A stretch of DNA of 64,000 bases from DASPJL01 sp035628645 (GCA_035628645.1 DASPJL010000114.1:1-64000); one strand, 5' to 3'; numbered from the stretch's first letter, positions 43,712 to 53,699 are shown. Made by a program: numbers and translations. The notes: generated by a model from the sequence alone, not told the origin.

Positions 43712-43873
43712 AGCGAATTAATTAATGTTGTTTTAAGGCGGCTAAATTAGGAAAAGGGCCGCTAGCAATTAATAAAAAAAGAAATAAAGTTTTAAGTCAA
43801 ATTAAAAATCAAAAAATTTCCGTTATCCTTTTTGTTATAAAAACAAATTAAAATTGTAATCGTGAAAACTGAC

Positions 43874-44389
43874 ATGTACGCCGGTAAATTATCTCTTTCA
43901 TTTTTATTAATCTTCACTATTCAAGCTTCTTTTGGCCAAACAAACCTTGATTCTTTATTAAAAGAAAGGAGCATTTTATATAAGGATTATGAATTCTACG
44001 AAAAACAAAAAAGCTCTTTCTGGGGAACAAAATCAAAAAAGGACCTAAAAAACATCATTGAAACTTTAAAGGGAATTATTATAAAAGACAATGAAATTAT
44101 AAAAGAAATAAATGTGGCAAGCCTGCAAAAGAACGCCCAGGTAGTTAGCAAAACACAAGCATCTCTTGACTGGGCGGTAGAGCTTGAAAATGAAAATAAC
44201 AAATTGGAGATTTTATTAAAGAAATCCACGTTCGATTATAATGAAATAAAAGGCGAATTAGAATCATTGGAGTCCTCGGAAAAACTGAAAAACACTATGC
44301 TCTTTGTTCTTACAATAACCGTTGCCGGACTATTTATTTATATTATATACATGAGGCAGGGACTAAAGGAAAACAGACAATTGACTTAA
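43874..44389 (+). CDS. Exported coiled-coil protein with a C-terminal membrane anchor
   Basis: 171 residues from the ATG at 43874 (a GTG at 43862 adds four). A signal peptide (MYAGKLSLSFLLIFTIQASFGQ) is followed by Lys/Glu-rich helical sequence (about 25-140), which is a likely coiled coil, then a membrane helix LFVLTITVAGLFIYIIYM near the C-terminus, with a short polar tail of about 13 residues. The topology implies a periplasmic coiled coil with an anchor at its C-terminus. I do not recognise the family. An 11-bp gap separates it from a 51-residue membrane-protein gene. Confidence 0.7.
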   Translation: MYAGKLSLSFLLIFTIQASFGQTNLDSLLKERSILYKDYEFYEKQKSSFWGTKSKKDLKNIIETLKGIIIKDNEIIKEINVASLQKNAQVVSKTQASLDWAVELENENNKLEILLKKSTFDYNEIKGELESLESSEKLKNTMLFVLTITVAGLFIYIIYMRQGLKENRQLT

Positions 44390-44400
44390 AAAGAAGAAGT

Positions 44401-44556
44401 ATGCCAGTCAAAACTATTTTTATTTATGGTACCTTTTGTTTTGCAGGAATAGCAATCGGATTAATTTTAATCAAAAAGCTTACAGACAAAAAAGAAGTAG
44501 TCGGAAAGCTATCCCGCAGGGAAATAAAGGAGCTTTACAAACTCGTTCAGTTATAA
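44401..44556 (+). CDS. 51-residue single-span membrane protein
   Basis: A small frame from ATG to TAA. Residues about 5-24 form one hydrophobic helix (IFIYGTFCFAGIAIGLILI), followed by a Lys/Arg-rich cytoplasmic-type tail (KKLTDKKEVVGKLSRREIK). It begins 11 bp after the coiled-coil membrane protein, on the same strand, and has no other gene before the OmpA-type protein. The helix followed by a positive tail gives a credible small membrane protein; without homologues I cannot exclude chance. Confidence 0.55.
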   Translation: MPVKTIFIYGTFCFAGIAIGLILIKKLTDKKEVVGKLSRREIKELYKLVQL

Positions 44557-44714
44557 TTTTATTTGGTTAACTTTCCCTGTTGATTTATCTTTTAATAAAA
44601 CAGGTTATAAAAATTTTCAATCCTTTCTCAATTCCATCTTTTGGCAATCTTACATGTTTTAGAAATTATTCATATTTTCTAAAAATTCCCTTATAATAGT
44701 ACTAATTTGATATA

Positions 44715-46691
44715 ATGAGGTATTTCAGGGCTTACTTATTTGTACTATTCTGCCTTTTTTTGGGGGCAAGTAATCCTGCTATTGCTCAAAAAACAAAGTT
44801 TAAAAAGGGAGGTGTTGTAAACCAGAATACTAGAAAAGATTCCCTTCAACAACAAGCGGTTAATCTCCAATTTAAAAACATCAACAAGATTAATTATTAT
44901 AAGGACCAATCAAAGTTTGAGGAAATCAAAAGCCTGGATAAACATCAGCAGTGGGAAGAGCTTTACCCTAAATTAAAAGAATATGTAAGTAACTTCGGTA
45001 TCAAAAACTTTAATAAAGATACCTATTGGCTATGGAGACTGGCAAAACTTACAGAGCTTTTCGGGAACATGGAAGAAGCCAAAAGCTTATATAAACTTTC
45101 TATTAAACACAGCGGCAAAGACCTGGATGTAAAATCTATTGAGCTTTATTATGATTCTCTTTCCAAAAATGAGGTGGATTATTATGTACCTATTGAATAC
45201 TACTATGAGTTGGTAGAATTCAGAAGAGATGTGGACACCCTGCGTCCGCCAAGGGGGATATTATTAAATATGGGAGATGTAGTAAATTCAAGGTTTGAAG
45301 ACTATGGACCTACCATAGGAAAAGATAAAAACGTCCTCTACTTTACTTCAAAAAGAAATAAAAAAGAAAAGCCTATAGATGATTCGGAAAATGAAGATCT
45401 GTTTTACTCTATAAATTATGACGGCTACTGGGATATCGCACTACCTGTAAAAGGACTGAACTCGAGGTACAATGAAGGATCAGCATGCCTGACAAAAGAT
45501 GGTAAGCAACTTTATTTCTCCCGCTGCGAATGTGGGGATTGTTTTGGAAACTGTGATATTTTTGTTGCTGAACTTTTGCCTGACAGCACCTGGGGAAATG
45601 TTACCAATCTGGGATTAAATGTAAATAGTAATGCCTGGGACTCGCAACCGTCATTATCTCATACCCAGGACACCTTGTTTTTTGCTTCGGATAGAATGGG
45701 TGGATTTGGGTTATCTGACCTTTATTATTCTGTAAAAACGAAAAAAGGATGGTCGCCTGCAAAAAATATGGGTCCTTCTATAAATACAATACACAATGAG
45801 GTAAGCCCTTTTTACCACCCGGTATATCCTGTCCTTTATTTTAGCTCGAATGGTCAGTTGTTGAATTTTGGAGATTTTGATATTTATAAAACAAAAAAAT
45901 TAAATGACGGATGGGAAGAACCCAAAAATATCGGCCCTTTGGTTAACGGTCCGGGGTTTGAATATTATTTCACCATTGATCCTGAATCGAATTTACTGTT
46001 TTATGCGAGATCAGAAGGAAATGATAAAAAGAACTTGGACTTATATTCATTTCCTCTTCCGATGGAGGCTCAACCTACAGCCAGCACTAAACTAAGGGGT
46101 TCACTAAAAGACTCTTTGACGGGCAAACCTTTTGAAGGAATTGTTTCCATCATCGATCTGGACCACGGAGTAGAAGTAGCTCCTAAATTTTTAAGACCGG
46201 ACGGAAGTTTCGAATTTGATTTGGTCGACAGGAACAATTATTTAATCATTATTCAGGGAGATGAGTTCTTTAGAATAGAACAGGTGATTTTTTTAAACGG
46301 AGATACACAATTTGACAGAGAGACCGCACCAATCACCAGTAAACTTAAATTCTCAAGTATTGAATTCGAAGAAAGTAAAGCCAATATCCTTCCTGAAATG
46401 AGGGCGGATCTTAATAAGGTTGTTAATTTTCTTTTAGATAATCCTGAATTTAATCTTAAGATATCGGGTCATACTGATTCAGGTGGAGATCCGGATTCTA
46501 ACCTCAAATTATCACAGAAAAGAGCTGAAGCTATAAAAGACTACCTGGTTTTAGTAGGAGGAATTGATGAAGCACGTGTTGAATCATTAGGCTTCGGGAG
46601 CTCCCGGCCAATAGTACCGGAAGTTACCGAAGAAGACAAAAAATTAAATCGCAGGGTTGAGTTTGAAATTTCCAGACAGGAAAATCCCTGA
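44715..46691 (+). CDS. OmpA-family protein with PD40 propeller repeats, PorE-like architecture
   Basis: 658 residues. A signal peptide (MRYFRAYLFVLFCLFLGASN) precedes a helical repeat-like segment (about 60-150, TYWLWRLAKLTELFGNMEEAK), then PD40/WD40-type blades, a carboxypeptidase-regulatory-like domain (GSLKDSLTGKPFEGIVSI), and a C-terminal OmpA peptidoglycan-binding domain (LKISGHTDSGGDPDSN; RRVEFEI). TPR, propeller, CRD and OmpA in that order are also the parts of the T9SS component PorE. Many Bacteroidetes proteins share pieces of this, so PorE orthology is an inference. It converges with hslU with no gap between stop codons. Confidence 0.88.
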   Translation: MRYFRAYLFVLFCLFLGASNPAIAQKTKFKKGGVVNQNTRKDSLQQQAVNLQFKNINKINYYKDQSKFEEIKSLDKHQQWEELYPKLKEYVSNFGIKNFNKDTYWLWRLAKLTELFGNMEEAKSLYKLSIKHSGKDLDVKSIELYYDSLSKNEVDYYVPIEYYYELVEFRRDVDTLRPPRGILLNMGDVVNSRFEDYGPTIGKDKNVLYFTSKRNKKEKPIDDSENEDLFYSINYDGYWDIALPVKGLNSRYNEGSACLTKDGKQLYFSRCECGDCFGNCDIFVAELLPDSTWGNVTNLGLNVNSNAWDSQPSLSHTQDTLFFASDRMGGFGLSDLYYSVKTKKGWSPAKNMGPSINTIHNEVSPFYHPVYPVLYFSSNGQLLNFGDFDIYKTKKLNDGWEEPKNIGPLVNGPGFEYYFTIDPESNLLFYARSEGNDKKNLDLYSFPLPMEAQPTASTKLRGSLKDSLTGKPFEGIVSIIDLDHGVEVAPKFLRPDGSFEFDLVDRNNYLIIIQGDEFFRIEQVIFLNGDTQFDRETAPITSKLKFSSIEFEESKANILPEMRADLNKVVNFLLDNPEFNLKISGHTDSGGDPDSNLKLSQKRAEAIKDYLVLVGGIDEARVESLGFGSSRPIVPEVTEEDKKLNRRVEFEISRQENP

Positions 46692-48071
46692 TTAAAGTAT
46701 GTAATGACTTAAGTCTTTGTCTTTAACCAAGTTATTTAACTTATCTTTTACCAATTGCCTGGTAACTAAAAGTTTAGCGCCAGGCAGTATCTTATCAGGA
46801 ACGTCATATAAGAACTCGTTCAGCAAATGACTCATCACAGTTTGTAGCCTTCTGGCTCCTATGTTTTCGATTTCACCGTTTATCTGAAATGCTATTGCTG
46901 CTATTTCATCCAGGGCTTCATCCTCAAAGTCCAACTCCACATCTTCCGAACTGAACAAAGCTTCGTATTGCTTTGTTAAAGCGCTTTTTGGTTCTTTTAA
47001 TATCCTGTAAAAATCATCTTTTGTTAAGCTATCCAATTCCACCCTGATTGGAAATCTTCCCTGAAGTTCCGGTATTAAATCCGATGGTTTTGACAGATGA
47101 AATGCGCCTGCTGCAATGAAAAGTATATGGTCAGTGTTAATTACGCCATATTTGGTGTTTATCGTGCTTCCTTCCACAATTGGCAGTAAATCTCTTTGTA
47201 CACCTTCACGACTTACATCAGGGCCTCTGCCCGATCCCCCGGAACTTGCAATTTTGTCAATTTCGTCTATAAAAATTATCCCCGTATCTTCCGCCTTTCT
47301 GATTGCCAGGTCCTTTACTTCATCCATATCAATTAGTCTGGATGCTTCCTCCTCTAAGAGAATTTTCCTCGCTTCCGCAATTGTTACTTTTCTTTTCTTG
47401 GTTCTTTTAGGAAGCATATTGCTGATCATTTCCTGAATATTCATCATTGACATTTCATCAATCCCTCCAGGACCAATAACTCCCACTCCCGAACCAGGAT
47501 TTTGCGCTACATTTATTTCAATTTTTCTATCCTCCAACTCGCCATTTCTAATTTTTTCCCTGAAACGTTCCCTCGTTCTTTCATTTAATTGAAAATCATC
47601 ATTTGAAGCATCATCGCTGCCTAACGCATTGTTGGTTTTTTTAATTGGAGGAATCAGAGCATCAAGTATAATATCTTCTACAATTACAGTAGCCTTTTCA
47701 ACCACTTCTTCTTTCTTTTTTGCTTTGACCAGATGAACAGACTGCTCGACCAAGTCCCTTACCATACTTTCCACGTCTCTTCCCACATAACCTACTTCAG
47801 TAAATTTGGAGGCTTCTACTTTTGTAAAAGGCGCATCAGCAATTTTTGCAAGCCTTCTGGCGATTTCCGTTTTTCCTACTCCGGTCGCGCCGATCATCAA
47901 GATATTGTTGGGAACTATCTCTCTTTGAATGTCTGATTTCACATTCATTCTTCTCCATCTATTTCTTAAAGCAATGGAAACATTCCTTTTCGCTTCCTTC
48001 TGACCTATGATATATTTATCCAGTTCTTCTACTATCTGTCTCGGAGTAAGATATTTATTCTTATCTATCAT
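46692..48071 (-). CDS. hslU: HslU ATPase subunit of the HslUV protease
   Basis: 459 residues. HslU is the AAA+ unfoldase that feeds substrates to the HslV peptidase. The Walker A is GATGVGKTEIARR and the Walker B is IIFIDEIDKI, with the intermediate (I) domain in between (about 125-225). The C-terminal end NNLVKDKDLSHYIL matches the family's HslV-docking tail. hslV is usually next to hslU, but none is in this window. It lies 48 bp after porQ and may be co-transcribed with porQ and lon. Confidence 0.95.
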   Translation of the reverse strand: MIDKNKYLTPRQIVEELDKYIIGQKEAKRNVSIALRNRWRRMNVKSDIQREIVPNNILMIGATGVGKTEIARRLAKIADAPFTKVEASKFTEVGYVGRDVESMVRDLVEQSVHLVKAKKKEEVVEKATVIVEDIILDALIPPIKKTNNALGSDDASNDDFQLNERTRERFREKIRNGELEDRKIEINVAQNPGSGVGVIGPGGIDEMSMMNIQEMISNMLPKRTKKRKVTIAEARKILLEEEASRLIDMDEVKDLAIRKAEDTGIIFIDEIDKIASSGGSGRGPDVSREGVQRDLLPIVEGSTINTKYGVINTDHILFIAAGAFHLSKPSDLIPELQGRFPIRVELDSLTKDDFYRILKEPKSALTKQYEALFSSEDVELDFEDEALDEIAAIAFQINGEIENIGARRLQTVMSHLLNEFLYDVPDKILPGAKLLVTRQLVKDKLNNLVKDKDLSHYIL

Positions 48072-48119
48072 GGTTAAATAAATTAATTAATATGTTTAGC
48101 ACTATTAGCAATCCCTTTG

Positions 48120-49157
48120 CTATTTATTCTTATTAAGAAAATAATTCAAATTGGTAATCAGCGTAAAGCAATTTTGACTACCGGCGGCATTAAAGCCGCC
48201 ACGACTGTAAGCAACTTCAAAAGCTTTCACCCGTATCATCATTCCAATGGAGAATCCAGACAAGGCTCCACCCTGGCTAAGTTTCATCTCCTTTCGCCTT
48301 TGATGATCATAGCCAGCCCTAATATTTATATTTTTGGTCAAAAGAACCTCAGTTCCAATTACGAGATGCCGGAAGATTTGGTCAGTTGTTGAAACTTTTT
48401 CTCCATTCAGCTCTTCTGACACTTTGAATCTATTTAATGAATGAAGGGTCATTGACAGTCGGACCGGCATGTGTTCAGGTTTAAAACTGCCGCCAATTTG
48501 CACATCAAAAGGCATCTTAAAATCGGAGGAATTGGTATAGTTCCTTAAACTAAGTCCCACGTTTTTTATTGTCATCCCAATCTTTAAATCCTTGGAAGGA
48601 TGTACAAAAAGGCCGCCAATGTCAAATAAAAGGGCGGATGAAAAATATCCGGCTATATCCGACCCTGCCAATTTTATGCTCCCTCCAAAAGAAAAATTCT
48701 CTTTTGTTTGTGAATTACTTATGACTAAAGCGTAATCCCTTGCACTATACTGCCCGATAGATTCCCCTGAAGGATCAAATCCTTTAAATGTCCCATAATC
48801 AAGATAATTAATGCTTGCACCCCAACTGCCGAATTTATTAAAATCCTTTGCAAATGAAGTACTTAGATAATTTACTTTTGCGAAATATGGAATATAGTTA
48901 AAAGAAATAAAGTTATCCAATTGTTTATTCAAAACTGCCGGATTACTCAAGAAACCATTCGGATCTCTATCTGCTGATGTGACGTTTTTACCACCTAACC
49001 CTACTTGCCGGGCCGATGGAGGAATATTCAAAAACTCATAAGAATTAGTATAAACATCCTGACTTCTGGCGGAAAAAATAACAATAAAAAAAAAGATTGC
49101 TCCTACTCCTTTTTTAGGAAAATAAATAGAAAAGGAATAAGAGCATCTTTTAAACAC
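48120..49157 (-). CDS. porQ: Type IX secretion system protein PorQ-like
   Basis: 345 residues. The start codon is GTG (no ATG precedes). A signal peptide and a beta-barrel-like body follow; the N-terminal mature segment YEFLNIPPSARQVGLGGKN and DPNGFLSNPAVLN are the features by which I recognise PorQ, an outer-membrane protein of the T9SS attachment complex. The end of the barrel is IMIRVKAFEVAYSRGG and LITNLNYFL. It lies between lon (10 bp upstream) and hslU (48 bp downstream). Confidence 0.85.
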   Translation of the reverse strand: MFKRCSYSFSIYFPKKGVGAIFFFIVIFSARSQDVYTNSYEFLNIPPSARQVGLGGKNVTSADRDPNGFLSNPAVLNKQLDNFISFNYIPYFAKVNYLSTSFAKDFNKFGSWGASINYLDYGTFKGFDPSGESIGQYSARDYALVISNSQTKENFSFGGSIKLAGSDIAGYFSSALLFDIGGLFVHPSKDLKIGMTIKNVGLSLRNYTNSSDFKMPFDVQIGGSFKPEHMPVRLSMTLHSLNRFKVSEELNGEKVSTTDQIFRHLVIGTEVLLTKNINIRAGYDHQRRKEMKLSQGGALSGFSIGMMIRVKAFEVAYSRGGFNAAGSQNCFTLITNLNYFLNKNK

Positions 49158-49167
49158 TATAAAAATT

Positions 49168-51669
49168 CTATTGAGGCAACATTGAAGCTGGAATTTTTTC
49201 TACTTCGATGTCAAAATTTAATGGATTTTTTACTTTTTCATCCAAAAGGGCTAAACTGACCACCTGATCTACCGTATCCACATAATGAATCTTTAAGTCT
49301 TCAATATAACTTGGCTTAATCTCGTCAATGTCCTTTTTATTCTTTCTGCACAAGATTATTTCCTCAATTCCAGATCTTTTTGCCGCAAGGATCTTCTCTT
49401 TTATTCCTCCAACTGGCAGTACCTTTCCTCTTAAAGTAATCTCACCTGTCATAGCGATTTTATTTTTTACCTTTCTCTGTGTATATAAAGAAGCAAGAGA
49501 AGTAAACATCGTTATACCTGCAGAAGGGCCATCTTTGGGAACAGCACCAGCAGGCACGTGGATATGAAGATCAAAGTTGTCAAATACCTTGTAGTTGATG
49601 TCGAGCTTATCTGCATTTGCCCGCAAATAAGACAGCGCAGCCATAGCAGATTCTTTCATTACGTCTCCTAATTGGCCGGAAAGGGTAAGCTTGCCTCTTC
49701 CCCTGCTCAGACTCGATTCAATAAACAAAATTTCCCCACCAACGGAAGTCCAGGCAAGGCCAGTAACTACTCCCGGTTGATCATTTGATTGATATTCTTC
49801 TTTTTCAAAAATTTCGGATCCAAGAATTTTTACAACATCTGCCGCGCCAACTCTTTTCTTATAAGCTTCTTCCAGCGCTATCGACTTGGTGATACTTCGA
49901 ACCACAGCGCCTATTTTCCTTTCGAGATTTCGAACTCCGGATTCTCTAGTATAATCTTCAATAATTTTAACTATAGCCTTATCATCAAAAGTAATATCAC
50001 GGGGCTTAAGCCCATGTTCTTCCTTTTGCTTTGGTATCAAATGCCGTTTTGCTATTTCTAATTTCTCTTCAAGTGTATAACCGGAAATTTCAATTATTTC
50101 CATTCTGTCCCTCAATGCAGGCTGAATGGTATCCAAAGAATTTGCAGTGGCTATGAATAATACTTTAGACAGGTCATACTCCTGCTCTAAATAATTGTCC
50201 ATAAAACTATTGTTCTGCTCAGGATCCAATACCTCCAATAAAGCAGAAGACGGATCACCTCTGAAATCGGAACCTAACTTATCTATTTCATCCAAAATAA
50301 AAACCGGATTGGAAGTCTTTGCCTTTTTTATGTTTTGAATAATTTTTCCTGGCATAGCACCAACATAAGTTTTTCTGTGGCCTCTTATTTCTGCCTCATC
50401 ATGCAGGCCACCAAGTGACATCCTGACATATTTACGACTTAATGCTTTAGCGATCGATCTGCCTAATGAAGTTTTACCAACACCCGGAGGACCGTAAAGA
50501 CATAAAATAGGACCTTTCATGTTGTTCTTAAGCTTAAGAACAGCAAGGTATTCTATAATTCTGTCCTTGACCTTTTCTAATCCAAAATGATCTTTATCCA
50601 AAACTTTTTTGGCCTTATTTAAATCGAAATTATCCTTAGTAAACTCATTCCACGGAAGGTCGACCAATAATTCAGCATAATTCAAGGCAATGGGATACTC
50701 GGCGGCTGCCGGATTCATTCTTTCAATTTTATCCAACTCCTTATTAAAGTGTTTTGCAATAGCCTCACTCCACTTCTTCTTACCACCCTTAGTTCTTAAC
50801 TCATTAAGCTCCTGTTCATTGGTCTCGTAACCGAGTTCGTCCTGCAAGACTTTTATTTGCTGTCTTAAATAAAAATCCCTTTGTTGCTGGTCCAAATCAG
50901 AATGTACCTTGCTCTGGATTTCTTGTTTCAGTTCGAGCAACTGAATATCCTTGAGCATGAACTGCAGCAATGCGGTCGCTCTTTTGCTCCCATCATTGGT
51001 TTCCAAAAGTTTTTGTTTTTCCGATACATCTACATTGATGTTGGAGGAAAGAAAATGGGTAAGAAAACCGGGACTTTCAATATTATCAAGGGCGATTTGT
51101 GCTTCCTGAGGAATATCAGGATTTAACTTTAATATCTTAAAAGCGGCATCCTTTAATGATTGAATAAGCGCTTTGGTCTCCTTTTTCTTTTTGTCAGGAA
51201 CGATTTCGTCAATTACCTTTACTTTAGCAATTATAAAGGGTTCCTCCTGTAGAATTGTTTCTATCTGAAATCTTCTGCTTCCCTGAATAATAATGGTGGT
51301 ATTTCCATCTGGTAGAACAAGCATTTTAATGATTTTGGCTATTGTTCCAACCTTGTAAATATCCTCAGATCCGGGTTCTTCCGTAGAAAAATTTTCCTGA
51401 GCAACCACCCCAATTATTCTGTCTCCTTTGTAAGCCTTCTTTACCAGTTTAATGGATTTAGCCCTTCCCACAGTAATCGGGATCACAACCCCGGGAAATA
51501 AAACAGTATTTTTTAACGGTAAAATCGGAAGTTCTTCAGGCATCCCCTCATTTTGCATGATCTCTTCATCATCAGGAGAAATCAATGGAATAAACTCTCC
51601 ACTATCTTCATCTGTCAGATTTGAAAAATATATATTATTAAATGAATTTCTATTTTGATTATGTTTCAT
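49168..51669 (-). CDS. lon: ATP-dependent protease Lon
   Basis: 833 residues. The N-terminal substrate-binding domain starts with LPILPLKNTVLFPGVVIP, the AAA+ module has Walker A GPPGVGKTSLGRS, and the C-terminal peptidase has the catalytic serine in KDGPSAGITM with its lysine partner about 40 residues later. Lon degrades misfolded and regulatory proteins in the cytoplasm. It is the first gene of lon-porQ-hslU, only 10 bp from porQ. A polar N-terminal extension of about 35 residues precedes the usual start. Confidence 0.96.
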   Translation of the reverse strand: MKHNQNRNSFNNIYFSNLTDEDSGEFIPLISPDDEEIMQNEGMPEELPILPLKNTVLFPGVVIPITVGRAKSIKLVKKAYKGDRIIGVVAQENFSTEEPGSEDIYKVGTIAKIIKMLVLPDGNTTIIIQGSRRFQIETILQEEPFIIAKVKVIDEIVPDKKKKETKALIQSLKDAAFKILKLNPDIPQEAQIALDNIESPGFLTHFLSSNINVDVSEKQKLLETNDGSKRATALLQFMLKDIQLLELKQEIQSKVHSDLDQQQRDFYLRQQIKVLQDELGYETNEQELNELRTKGGKKKWSEAIAKHFNKELDKIERMNPAAAEYPIALNYAELLVDLPWNEFTKDNFDLNKAKKVLDKDHFGLEKVKDRIIEYLAVLKLKNNMKGPILCLYGPPGVGKTSLGRSIAKALSRKYVRMSLGGLHDEAEIRGHRKTYVGAMPGKIIQNIKKAKTSNPVFILDEIDKLGSDFRGDPSSALLEVLDPEQNNSFMDNYLEQEYDLSKVLFIATANSLDTIQPALRDRMEIIEISGYTLEEKLEIAKRHLIPKQKEEHGLKPRDITFDDKAIVKIIEDYTRESGVRNLERKIGAVVRSITKSIALEEAYKKRVGAADVVKILGSEIFEKEEYQSNDQPGVVTGLAWTSVGGEILFIESSLSRGRGKLTLSGQLGDVMKESAMAALSYLRANADKLDINYKVFDNFDLHIHVPAGAVPKDGPSAGITMFTSLASLYTQRKVKNKIAMTGEITLRGKVLPVGGIKEKILAAKRSGIEEIILCRKNKKDIDEIKPSYIEDLKIHYVDTVDQVVSLALLDEKVKNPLNFDIEVEKIPASMLPQ

Positions 51670-51880
51670 AAAGTCTATGACAAATTGGCAACTAGAATAA
51701 ATTAAATCAACCCTTCGCTTTAATTATACTTAAAAACACAATACCTGTGCCAAATAAAAGTTGAATTATAGATTAAAGTTTTGTATTTAACAAAAAACTT
51801 TGCTGTAGATATACGAAGTAATGGACCAAAGAAGATTTATAGTAACAACACGATAAAGTATACAATTCATTTACTTCTAT

Positions 51881-53425
51881 TTATTCTTCAATCTCTCCGA
51901 ATTCTACAAATTCCTCCAAGGTTTCTTTTATTCCTTTATGAACAATTTCACATAAATAATGTGCCACGGCATCAGAAAATCCTGCCACCTTCTTCAACTC
52001 CGAATCCCAGAATGAACCTTCGTCAATAATTTCTTCAACAAATACCCTGCAACTGATTACGGTATTTACATCAGCAGTTTTCCATTTTTCATCAAAGTAA
52101 GTGGCCATAGTGTCCTCAATCAGATAAAATTCTTCGTCTCTGAGTCCAAAATATTTACCGTCTTCTATTTTCTCTGCTTTCATAAATATTAAATAAGCAG
52201 CGAAGCCAAGGGCAATATATCGGGGGACTTCCATATACCTCTTGTAGAAATTTATAATTGTTTTTGAATTCAGGTCGTTCATTTTTGAAGAATAATTGAC
52301 GACAATTTCCAAAAGAGATTGGCGGATAAATGGATTATTAAAACGATCAATCAGTTCATTTGCATAAGATTCCGCCGTTTCCCTATTTCCTTCGAGTGCT
52401 GCAACTATTTCATCAAACATAACATTCCTTACAAATTCAGTGAGAAGTGTCTCCTCCATACATTCCCGTACAGTATTCATTCCCGACAAAAATCCCAATC
52501 CTGCAAGAAGTACCTGTGTGCCCTCCAACAACCTTAATTTTCGTTCCCTGAATTCTTTAATGTTTTTTACAATTGCTAAACCCTCATCCGCTCTACAAAA
52601 TGACAATTTTTCTTCTATATTTTTATCTCCTTCTATTGCCCACAATCGATAGGATTCGGAAATTATCAAAAGGTTATCCTGAAATCCCAACTCCTGTTCA
52701 ATTTGCTCCTTTAATACTTGCTGAGGCACTTCACTCAAACCATCAACTAAAGAATTACAAAAAGTATTCTCATTTTCTAGCCATGCTAAAAAGGAACTGC
52801 CCAAATGATTTTGTTTGGCAAGAACAATAATCTGCTCTTTCAATTTTACCCCATTGTCTATAATAACTTCCGTTGGAATTACAATCATCCCGCTATCATT
52901 TGTTCCCTTGAACATTTTAAACCTTTCAAACAAAAAAGCAGTCAACTTTCCCGAAAAAGATGAGGGAGGGCTTCCCTTTAAATTATCTTCGGATGGTGCA
53001 AAATCTATTTCTCCGGTATTGGAAATGATAACCTTTAGATCAGGATTTTTTGCGCACTCCAGTATTTCGGTCCATTTAAGGGTAGCATTGAGTATCCTGC
53101 TAATAGAGGAATTTATTATTAGGTCATCAACGGTAATATTGCTTTTAAAGCTTTTTATATTATGAACAAAAAGACACTCCTGAGCGTCGAAATCACTGAG
53201 GCGGGAATCTGATGATTCAACCGCAACGATCCTTCCATTAAAGACGCCCTTTCTATTGGCTTGGTCGATAAAATAATCCGGGATGCTTCTTATCAAAGAT
53301 CCGGTTCCAAACTGAAGCACCCTTTCAGGAAGAGAAAAGATTTTTTCCTCTGGCACTTGAATTTTTTTTAGTGAATTAAAACCACTTTCGTTAAAAAGAG
53401 CCGGGGACAATCGTTGAAAATGCAT
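51881..53425 (-). CDS. uxaB: Tagaturonate reductase (UxaB-like, mannitol dehydrogenase superfamily)
   Basis: 514 residues. The N-terminal Rossmann domain has VLQFGTGSLIRSIPDYFIDQ, and the C-terminal catalytic domain carries the Lys-containing IERKLRLLEGTQVLLAGLGF-like stretch (ERKLRLLEGTQVLLAG). UxaB reduces tagaturonate to altronate in galacturonate breakdown with NADH. Other pathway genes (uxaA, uxaC) are not visible nearby, so it may serve another sugar acid. The C-terminal 60 residues are acidic and typical of the family. Confidence 0.85.
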   Translation of the reverse strand: MHFQRLSPALFNESGFNSLKKIQVPEEKIFSLPERVLQFGTGSLIRSIPDYFIDQANRKGVFNGRIVAVESSDSRLSDFDAQECLFVHNIKSFKSNITVDDLIINSSISRILNATLKWTEILECAKNPDLKVIISNTGEIDFAPSEDNLKGSPPSSFSGKLTAFLFERFKMFKGTNDSGMIVIPTEVIIDNGVKLKEQIIVLAKQNHLGSSFLAWLENENTFCNSLVDGLSEVPQQVLKEQIEQELGFQDNLLIISESYRLWAIEGDKNIEEKLSFCRADEGLAIVKNIKEFRERKLRLLEGTQVLLAGLGFLSGMNTVRECMEETLLTEFVRNVMFDEIVAALEGNRETAESYANELIDRFNNPFIRQSLLEIVVNYSSKMNDLNSKTIINFYKRYMEVPRYIALGFAAYLIFMKAEKIEDGKYFGLRDEEFYLIEDTMATYFDEKWKTADVNTVISCRVFVEEIIDEGSFWDSELKKVAGFSDAVAHYLCEIVHKGIKETLEEFVEFGEIEE

Positions 53426-53699
53426 ACGTGTCAGGGGTTGAAGTTAATAGTATCGAAAAGGAGGACCTTGGTTCATTATCTCTTCACCAGATATTTCAGG
53501 CTTAGAAAATGAGTAACTATGGTTTGTACGGTTTGAAGAAATTTTTGATGGAAAGAACAGAAGAAAAATATTTTTAAGGCAATAGCAATCTCGTCGAACT
53601 TCAATTTGATTAGTGACACACTGATCCAAAAAAATTATGGCCACTATTGCAAAGTGAAACCAATTGAGTAGGTTTATGACACTACTTAAATATACAGAT

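Noticed and set aside
43862..43873. GTG start for the coiled-coil membrane protein
   Set aside because: The ATG at 43874 gives a proper signal peptide, while the extra four residues add nothing; the choice is uncertain.
53444..53644. 66-codon minus-strand frame between uxaB and the YfiT gene
   Set aside because: It begins from GTG, has no signal, domain or composition support, and lies in the divergent promoter region.
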